Of a DNA stretch of 27,533 nucleotides, positions 22,054 through 27,533 are shown in pieces. The DNA is taken from NCBI RefSeq assembly GCF_000315625.1, contig NW_005434588.1, forward strand, positions 333,245 to 360,777, written 5' to 3'. The translations under genes and the position numbers were made by a program. Numbering within the stretch: the first letter of the stretch is position 1; the number at the start of each line of letters is the position of its first letter. Under the pieces are notes generated by a model. It had not been told where the DNA came from. It did no database searches and saw nothing but the letters and a program-made list of their open reading frames with translations. This DNA comes from Guillardia theta CCMP2712 (taxonomy: Eukaryota > Cryptophyceae > Pyrenomonadales > Geminigeraceae).

Positions 22054-23104
22054 CTGCAGAAATAGAATCACTGAGATGTCTGAATCGCATCCACTTCAAT
22101 GATATCATGTCATCTTGTCTTAAATTGTTTGGGAGATCTTGCAATGTGCCGATACTTGCTTGAAAGAAGTTTTTCAATTACACTCCATTATTTATTCTAA
22201 TGATGTAGAAATACAAACCAGTTCCATTATTCCAACAAAGAAATAACAACAAATTCGAGAATGCGTAGACTACTGTAACTCTCCCACACCACCACTACCA
22301 CTTCATCTTCCTCCTCATTGAATTTCACTTCCTCCACTCTCATCGCGGCAGCGCTTTGTGGATTTGGCGCGAATCCTCGGGCCACAAACTTTTTACAAAA
22401 TCCACCCCCACTGACCCACCAGGGTCAACAATTATTACCTGGTTTAGGCGTGAGGTGGTAGGTAGGGGTCATACCCTGACATGCGGGGCCCGCCTGAGTC
22501 AAGTCCCGCAGGCCCGTCCGGGCCGGGGCAGCCGGAGAGGGCCCGGAGTTTCAGTGATGTGTGCGGGCCGCCGGGGGCCCTCAGTAATAAGTTTAGCCTA
22601 GCCTGACTCAGTGAGGGCTCAGTGCAGTGCCGAGGCGGGCACTTGCCGGGCATCGGTGGAACCAGGATTAGAGTCTTGGCAGTCGGAGGGGCTCTCAGCC
22701 TAGAGCCTGTGCAGCCAGTCAGTCACTGAGTGACGCCCCGCGGCTGAAACTTTCCTCAGTAACTCTCCGACAGTCCGATCTCAGGCATGCGGCGGGCTTC
22801 AAGGCAAGGCAAAGTTTGAAAGCTCTGAAAAGTTACCGTGAAAGTTTGAAAGTTCTGAAAGTTAATACTTGGAGAAGTTTGAGTAAAGGAGTTGGAGACT
22901 TGAGAGCATTTCTACAGGACTACCAGCCGGCGGACTTTTCATGCCAGGAGGTGCTGGTAGCCACCCTGTAGCGACGGCATGCTCGTGTGAAAGGAGAGAG
23001 CACAGGACGACAAGACAAGGAGAGTGAATGAGAAGCAGGAGGAGGATTGATTGAAGTGCCGCGGGTCAAATAGAGCCCGCCAGGAACACACAGCACTTGC
23101 TCCA
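22054..23104. other. Intergenic region with a GC-rich repeat-like island
   Basis: From about 22200 the sequence passes through a CCACC/TTCCTCC stretch. At 22412-22427 there is a TGACCC/GGGTCA hairpin, then GGTAGGTAGGGGT at about 22454, a word shared with the island near 10606. From 22485 to 22760 it is strongly GC-rich (GGGCCCG, CCGGGCC, GCCGCCGGGGGCCC) and unlike its surroundings. Near 22812-22875 there are short direct repeats of AAGTTTGAAAG. No tRNA or rRNA fold and no exon was recognised. It may be a decayed non-autonomous transposon or an unusual promoter. Confidence 0.45.
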
Positions 23105-24503
23105 ATGGATCTTTGGGAGGACCTCACCCGTGGCGAGCCACGTACCGCCAACAGGATGGGTGACACGATCGAGGAAGTACGTTGTACATTTGTCCTTTGG
23201 TCTTTTGTCTGAGACAAAGATGTAACAGGAACAGTGGACAACCGGTATATTCGGATGCTTTGCCTGGAGGCCAGCGTGGGAATACGTATCAGCATGCCCT
23301 TGTGACAAGACGATGTTGACAATGTGGTTCAGAACTGCCATTTCGGATTTTGGGGGCAGGGAATGACATGCCCGTGTCTGCTCTATGGAGACATTAAGAA
23401 GGACATGATGGAGAATGATATGGTTACTCAATCATTGCTACCGTTTGTCCTCAATGTTGATCACTGTGCAGGCCCAGCGATTGTATGCTATGGATGGTCC
23501 ATGTTGCAAATGTCCTCTCCAAGTTCACTCCCTTGTTCACTCGGTGAGTCGAGCAAGGGTACATGACTTGCTGAGAGGCTTTCAACAGGCCATGTGCTTG
23601 TTCTGCTTCCCATTCATCTCAGGAGAGAACCGTTCCAGGATCAGGAGGCAGAAGCAAATCCCTGGATCTCTGGCCCGTGATATCTTGCTGCATGCATGCT
23701 GTTTTCCTTGTGCCTTGGCGCAAGAGGCCAGACAGCTTAAAGACGATCCATTTCAAAGCACGGACCATACTCCTTTCCCGACGTGGAGGAGGATTTTCAA
23801 ACCCTGCTTCCCAATGTCAAAACGAGATGAAAGGCTGCTGACAGCTGCAGAGGAGGTGGGTCCGAGCGCTGCTGCTGTTTCTAGTCACTTGGATGTGCAG
23901 GGAAGGGTGGAGGATTGTATCCGCTGGGTCACAAGTGGTGCTAATGTGAATGCTACAGACAAGCTGAAAGTAGGCAACTCTTGTTTCTGCCAGGAGATTG
24001 GAATCCTGACCACCCGTGCGTTAGATGACCCCCCTCATGAAGGCTTCTGCCACCGGGCAACTCAAGACTTGCGAGTACTTGCTGCAGGCAAAGGCGAATA
24101 CGAATATGAGGGATCGATCGGGAGCGACCGCTCTCTTCAAGGAATGTTTTGTAGAGCGTTGTTCCACAAACTGAAATCTGCAGATCTTTGTTCAGGCTGC
24201 GCAAAGGGGAAATCATGATGTGATAAAGTTGCTTTGGAAGGCAGGAGCAAAGATAGACATCAAAGATACATATCGGAAGGTGAAGTAACTATCCTGTACA
24301 TAAGTATATTCAATTTTTTACAGACTGTGATGGACTATTCCACCGATGAAACCAAGCAGCTGCTGCGTCATTGTTACGGCATAGTCGAGGTGCTGGAGAC
24401 CTGCATGTGTGCATTCTTGACCGACAGCTTGCCGCAGGAGAGAAAATTGACAAGCGAAGAAGCAGCAGCCAAGATCTTAGAGATCGGTTATGCAGCCCTC
24501 TAA
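23105..24503 (+). CDS. PLAC8 (Cys-rich) domain fused to ankyrin repeats, 9 exons, complete
   Basis: Exons: 23105-23176, 23229-23285, 23333-23422, 23472-23543, 23589-23855, 23901-23969, 24025-24150, 24196-24279, 24324-24503 (TAA); 338 residues, every intron phase 0. PLAC8 domains are Cys-rich, membrane-associated modules of about 100 residues, known in plants and animals for roles in organ size, cadmium resistance and calcium influx. The signature is clear: WTTGIFGCFAWRPAW, MTCPCLLYGD (CPC-x3-G), GPCCKCP, then RIRRQKQIPGSLARD and CCFPCALAQEARQL, the usual D-x-CxxxxC-x-Q-E motif. From residue 179 about three ankyrin repeats follow: RLLTAAEEGRVEDCIRWVTS, MTPLMKASATGQLKTCEYLL and NHDVIKLLWKAGAKIDIKD. 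A helical C-terminal tail ends the protein. Its stop is 10 bp from the stop of the convergent exon 24514-24924. Confidence 0.9.
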
Positions 24504-24513
24504 AGGGCATTCT

Positions 24514-24924
24514 TCACCCCACATATTTTGCAAGGCACTCGTTCACGGATTCACCACAGAAAGGGTTCTCCTCCAAGCCCGAGCATTGCTCATACAAACT
24601 CAAAGAGATTCCCTTATCCACGTCTTGTATCTGATATGTTTTGAGGGTTGAAATGTTTGGCCATCTCATATACTTAGCAACCTGGAACATCTTGTCCTTT
24701 TGGGAGCCTTTCCCATTGAAGTGCAGGATTCCAGGAGCTACCTTTGGAGGTCTTGACTGGACATATGCATTGCATCCATGCTGAAACCAAGTATGATGGT
24801 GTCGATGACATTCAGAGTACGTACTGGCGTCAAAAATCACTCGCCCGTTGTCGAGCTTGATCTCCTCTCCAACTCTGTAGGCAAAAGCCGAGAGAAAGAG
24901 TTTGCTGTAATAGTCCAGCGTTAC
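24514..24924 (-). CDS. Terminal exon of a PLOD/collagen-glycosyltransferase-like gene, 5' part missing
   Basis: A 137-codon open exon follows an acceptor (CTCTAAG) at 24925-24926 and ends with a stop at 24514-24516. The start reads TLDYYSKLFLSAF, then IKLDNGRVIFDAS, then APGILHFNGKG. The order of an acidic-Tyr-Tyr-x-Lys-Leu segment, a Leu-Asp-x-x-x-x-Ile-Phe segment and a His-Phe/Gly-Asn-Gly segment parallels the glycosyltransferase domain of lysyl hydroxylase 3 (DDQ-YYT, LDH-IFQNL, VVHGNG). The similarity is recalled, not computed. The DDQ-containing part would be in an upstream exon. On the minus strand the sequence directly upstream is the diverged edge of the 75-bp array and then the virus-like segment, and no matching upstream exon is visible to the window edge. 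The gene may be truncated, or have a very long intron. Confidence 0.5.
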   Translation of the reverse strand, partial: VTLDYYSKLFLSAFAYRVGEEIKLDNGRVIFDASTYSECHRHHHTWFQHGCNAYVQSRPPKVAPGILHFNGKGSQKDKMFQVAKYMRWPNISTLKTYQIQDVDKGISLSLYEQCSGLEENPFCGESVNECLAKYVG

Positions 24925-24935
24925 CTTAGAGTATT

Positions 24936-25195
24936 TGCTTCGTGACCATTCATGACCAATTTGACAAATATTGAACAATTTGTCAGTAAAAGTTCAGAAT
25001 TTTACAGCTCAACTTGAACAAATTTGTCATAATTGTTCAGCAAATTTACCCCATATTTGTCAGAGCCTAGCACACTACCGGGAATACATCATTCATATGA
25101 TGACCTCTCCCAATATCTAGCTATATGTCCGTAGAACCTCTATGAAATAGATGTGGCCGGGGAGATGGAGAGCTCATGCCGCTGTGCGATGTCGT
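24936..25195. repeat. Diverged copies of the array unit
   Basis: CGTGACCATTCATGACCAA (about 24941) and repeated ACAAATTTGTC/GAACAATTTGTC words resemble the ends of the 75-bp unit to the right. The stretch 25070-25190 holds nothing recognisable. Confidence 0.5.
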
Positions 25196-25468
25196 CGTGA
25201 CCATTCGTGACCAAAAGGAACAAATAGGGGCTTATTTGTCAGCTCTTACAATGGTCTGAATAAATGCTTTCGTGACCATTCGTGACCAAAAGGAACAAAT
25301 AGGGGCTTATTTGTCAGCTCTTACAATGGTCTGAATAAATGCTTTCGTGACCATTCGTGACCAAAATGAACAAATAGGGGCTTATTTGTCAGCTCTTACA
25401 ATGGTCTGAATAAATGCTTTCGTGACCATTCGTGACCAAAAGGAACAAATAGGGGCTTATTTGTCAGC
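25196..25468. repeat. 75-bp tandem repeat, 3.6 copies
   Basis: Units start at 25196, 25271, 25346 and 25421. Each begins with the doublet CGTGACCATTCGTGACC and then contains GAACAAATAGGGGCTTATTT. Copies differ at only about one base (AAAAGGAA or AAAATGAA), so the array is recent. The last copy breaks off at about 25467. Confidence 0.95.
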
Positions 25469-25624
25469 CCTCTAAATGTCCGAAGAAGCAATGTATAAAA
25501 CACAATATACACGTGGGGTGAGGGGGTAAAAAATATAACACACCGTATGTAATCAATATAAGGGCCTTTCTAAGAGGCGCAACTACTAACATGTGAGCAT
25601 CCTATGATGTTTTTATTAAATAGT

Positions 25625-25658
25625 CACCCAACTAAGTTGGGTGGTCAATTGACCACCC
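25625..25658. repeat. Two overlapping palindromes
   Basis: CACCCAACT-A-AGTTGGGTG (25625-25643) overlaps GGGTGGTCAATTGACCACCC (25639-25658), a perfect 20-bp palindrome. The shared GGGTG lets the region adopt alternative hairpins. Confidence 0.9.
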
Positions 25659-25783
25659 CCTTTGAGCTACTAAGTGATTGACGCAAACTTCCGATTAACC
25701 TTTTAACGCTCACACATACCCCTTTGAGCTACTAAGTCATTTATTTCTTCAACATTGTTTGATTGTTTAGTAGTGAATGAACT

Positions 25784-25899
25784 AAGGATAAGGGGGGTCA
25801 AGGATAAGGGGGGGTATTTGGTAAGTGTTTGGACCTTTTGTGATGGATTTGTAAAATACTTTTCAAAACCCCCCCTTATCTTTCACCCCCCTTATCCTT
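25784..25899. repeat. 31-nt G-rich inverted repeat, 54-bp spacer
   Basis: The left arm at 25784-25814 carries two AAGGATAAGGGGGG words. The right arm at 25869-25899 carries their complement. The arms pair at 29 of 31 positions. Confidence 0.9.
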
Positions 25900-25960
25900 G
25901 GTTGTTTTATTACTATCTTTTTTTTCAAGAGGGAAAAAACATATTCAATAGAGGATAATA

Positions 25961-26021
25961 GCATCATCTCCCTCAGCATCATCTCCCTCAGGCATCATCT
26001 CCCTCAGGCATCATCTCCCTC
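25961..26021. repeat. GCATCATCTCCCTCAG short tandem repeat
   Basis: Four units of 15-16 bp lie in tandem immediately upstream of the duplicated promoter-like motif. Confidence 0.9.
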
Positions 26022-26058
26022 CTCTTCATCCAACGAACCATACTCTATCTCTTGCCTA

Positions 26059-26138
26059 AATTTTATATCTCCTTACCACCCAAAAGACCTAGCGCCGTCG
26101 GGGGGCGCACCCCCCGGAATTTTATATCTCCTTACCAT
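26059..26138 (+). promoter_or_regulatory. Duplicated promoter-like motif separated by a GC hairpin
   Basis: The 20-base word AATTTTATATCTCCTTACCA occurs at 26059-26078 and 26119-26138, exactly 60 bp apart. Between them is a GC-rich hairpin (CCGTCGGGGGGCGCACCCCCC, about 26095-26117). The second copy lies 10 bp before the ATG at 26149. The TATAT core and closeness to the start suggest a promoter; function is inferred. Confidence 0.5.
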
Positions 26139-26148
26139 AGAACTACAT

Positions 26149-26382
26149 ATGGCAAGTGACAACCGAGTCCGTGGTGAGTACCGAGATTATATGGCCTTCC
26201 TTAGGACTTTCACAGACCGAGTGTTCAGAAACAAGTTTCTCGTTCAGCAGCTACTCCAAGAACAAATCATAACAGAAGAGGAACTCCAATTTTATGAGAG
26301 CTCGCGCTTCACAGCAAAACAAAGGAAGAACAAGGGCTTGATTCAAGTCCATAGAAGAGACACTAGGCTATTCTTTGACTAA
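26149..26382 (+). CDS. Small basic helical protein, 77 residues, element gene 1
   Basis: An intronless open frame with its ATG ten bases after the second copy of the AATTTTATATCTCC motif. The protein is charged and helical (MASDNRVRGEYRDYMAFLRT, LVQQLLQEQIITEEELQFYE, FTAKQRKNKGLIQVHRRDTR). No signal peptide or membrane segment is present. The next gene starts 24 bp after its stop, across an AT-only spacer. Close spacing and absence of introns contrast with host genes to the left. I do not recognise a family. Confidence 0.7.
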   Translation: MASDNRVRGEYRDYMAFLRTFTDRVFRNKFLVQQLLQEQIITEEELQFYESSRFTAKQRKNKGLIQVHRRDTRLFFD

Positions 26383-26406
26383 GAATATATCATATATACT
26401 ATAAAT

Positions 26407-27522
26407 ATGAGCTGGGTAGCCAGCTTAGGGGTGGATAGGGTCGAGAATGAAATAGAAGACCTTCTATATAGACTCAATCAGCTTGAAGCTAGGCTTAATA
26501 ACTATCTCCTTATCAATGACCTGCCATCATATGATACTCAATTCCAAACGATAGACTCAGATATATCCATCAACAGGGGCGCTATCAACCAGCTGTTGGA
26601 CTTAATCAATATCGAGGGAACCTCGAACACTGTCTTGTATAGCAGCAATCAGGACCTCATAATATTGGATTACAGCTCTAACACCGATATATATAACATT
26701 CATCTAAGAAAGCAAGATGGCTCATATGTGCTGCTTCAAGATGTCATTGATACCATCAACTTAAACATAGAAGATATTGAAAACCTCACCCAGAACGTCG
26801 AGGACATAAGCAATGGCCAAACAACACAAGCACTCCAAGATGTCGGTTCAACTCTCAATGATGGCGTCGATATATTGAGTGGGTTCGGCGATATAGTAAA
26901 GGGCGGCCTTGCTATTGGGACAGGTTTCATAGGTGGCCTTATATCATCCGCGACCTCGACCTCCAAGGCTGACGGCCTGTTCATCTTGTCTTGGATTAAT
27001 GTTCTTCGAATGGCTGTCGGTATCATCATCGGGGTTTTAGAAAGAGAGGTTCTCAATACAATGAAGCAGGATAAGGTCATTCGGATTTACTCACGGACAC
27101 AAGACGGTAATAAGCTTAATTTCATCGAAGGCGAGGCATACATATATAGCAATATATATAAGACCATCACTATCGATGGCCAAGAACAACAGGTGCTGGA
27201 CACAAGGAACATCATATTCCAGGGCGAGGAGGTTCTCACTCTTGGCCAAGAGTTAGATGTGAATGAACTAGACCTATATGTTTTTAATTCGAATGCGGAT
27301 AGTGGCCTAGCACCATATCGAACAATACTTAAAGGGGAAACACTGTTCCTGGACAGGGTTTATTTCAACAACAACACCTTCTATTCTAGTTATGACACAT
27401 CGAATTATCTTGTGACAAATGGTTATATCACATCTAATGAGGTCGTTGATATCTTGGGGTCTATTACACATCAACGAAGTCATAACATCCTGGGTCTTAT
27501 TACACATCTAATGAGTCAATAA
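26407..27522 (+). CDS. 371-residue protein with coiled coil and hydrophobic Gly-rich middle, element gene 2
   Basis: A single uninterrupted frame from ATG at 26407 to a TAA at 27520-27522. Residues about 10-35 form a heptad-like helix (VENEIEDLLYRLNQLEARL). A second helical part covers about 110-160 (IDTINLNIEDIENLTQNVED). Residues about 163-211 are Gly-rich and hydrophobic (GGLAIGTGFIGGLISS; LFILSWINVLRMAVGIII), probably one or two membrane or fusion-type helices. The last 150 residues look beta-rich (KVIRIYSRTQDG, YKTITIDGQEQQVLD, YFNNNTFYSSYD). The C-terminal 35 residues are encoded by a tandem repeat. The layout would suit a virion structural or membrane protein of an algal virus or Polinton-like element, but I recognise no named family. 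Codon use is AT-shifted relative to the left-hand genes. Confidence 0.75.
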   Translation: MSWVASLGVDRVENEIEDLLYRLNQLEARLNNYLLINDLPSYDTQFQTIDSDISINRGAINQLLDLINIEGTSNTVLYSSNQDLIILDYSSNTDIYNIHLRKQDGSYVLLQDVIDTINLNIEDIENLTQNVEDISNGQTTQALQDVGSTLNDGVDILSGFGDIVKGGLAIGTGFIGGLISSATSTSKADGLFILSWINVLRMAVGIIIGVLEREVLNTMKQDKVIRIYSRTQDGNKLNFIEGEAYIYSNIYKTITIDGQEQQVLDTRNIIFQGEEVLTLGQELDVNELDLYVFNSNADSGLAPYRTILKGETLFLDRVYFNNNTFYSSYDTSNYLVTNGYITSNEVVDILGSITHQRSHNILGLITHLMSQ

Positions 27523-27533
27523 CATCCTGGGGT
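27423..27533. repeat. 34-37-bp tandem repeat running off the right edge
   Basis: Three imperfect units share the framework TTAxxACATC(A/T)A...GT(C/T)...ATAxC(A/T)TCxTGGG. They overlap the 3' end of the 371-codon gene, so its C-terminus repeats VVDILG / HNILG / LITHL-type segments, and continue past the stop to the window end. Confidence 0.8.

Larger units (their letters stand above)
25469..26148. other. Non-coding, hairpin-rich leader of the right-end element
   Basis: There is no gene. The region starts with an AT-rich stretch containing TATAAAA (about 25495). It continues through overlapping palindromes (25625-25658), a 19-bp direct repeat (CCCCTTTGAGCTACTAAGT at 25657-25675 and 25719-25737), a 31-nt inverted repeat (25784-25899), a 15-16-bp tandem repeat (25961-26021), and a duplicated motif ahead of the first gene (26059-26138). 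Confidence 0.8.

Noticed and set aside
22640-22760. Possible tRNA or rRNA fragment in the GC-rich island
   Set aside because: I could not place a T-loop (GGTTCGA), anticodon arm or any rRNA signature there.
25961-26021. Possible CRISPR-like array
   Set aside because: The units are directly adjacent 15-16-bp copies without spacers, in a eukaryotic setting; it is a plain minisatellite.
26736-27080. Minus-strand 114-residue frame
   Set aside because: It is antisense to the long intronless gene, with no promoter-like motif or conserved-looking sequence.

Overview
The window is nuclear DNA of a unicellular eukaryote. Almost every gene is split by GT-AG introns of about 28 to 400 bp, and reading frames join cleanly only after splicing. 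Introns and intergenic stretches are packed with simple repeats (GGAGA/TCTCC, ATC, GAGCAC, GCTGGT). My best guess is a microalga, possibly a cryptophyte such as Guillardia; this is an inference from overall style, not a match. All gene models were spliced by eye, using phase agreement between neighbouring exons as the main check. One 100-base N run (15438-15537) marks an assembly gap.

Left part (1-10270): a minus-strand RTRAF (hCLE/CGI-99) homologue running off the left edge; a minus-strand gene for an unrecognised protein with a GGNTIIVVGG segment; a plus-strand gene with a Cys/His finger; and a 20-exon minus-strand gene for a predicted secreted beta-helix protein of about 733 residues with a long charged tail.

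Middle (10270-17700): a repeat-rich island, a plus-strand phytochelatin-synthase-like gene in which the catalytic Cys and Asp are present but the His position reads Arg, a poorly resolved minus-strand gene, the gap, and a minus-strand ankyrin-repeat gene with a (ATC)n intron.

Right part (17700-24930), more AT-rich with short introns: a plus-strand nine-exon gene of unknown function, a convergent minus-strand coiled-coil gene of about 700 residues, a GC-rich repeat island, a complete plus-strand gene fusing a PLAC8 domain to ankyrin repeats, and the last exon of a minus-strand gene resembling the glycosyltransferase domain of lysyl-hydroxylase/collagen glycosyltransferases.

Right end (24930-27533): that last exon is abutted by a 75-bp tandem array, then by palindromes, a G-rich inverted repeat and a duplicated promoter-like motif. 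Two tightly packed intronless genes follow, one of them a 371-residue protein with an N-terminal coiled coil and a Gly-rich hydrophobic middle. This compact style differs from everything to the left and suggests the edge of an integrated virus-like or Maverick/Polinton-like element. No hallmark viral gene lies inside the window, so that remains an inference.
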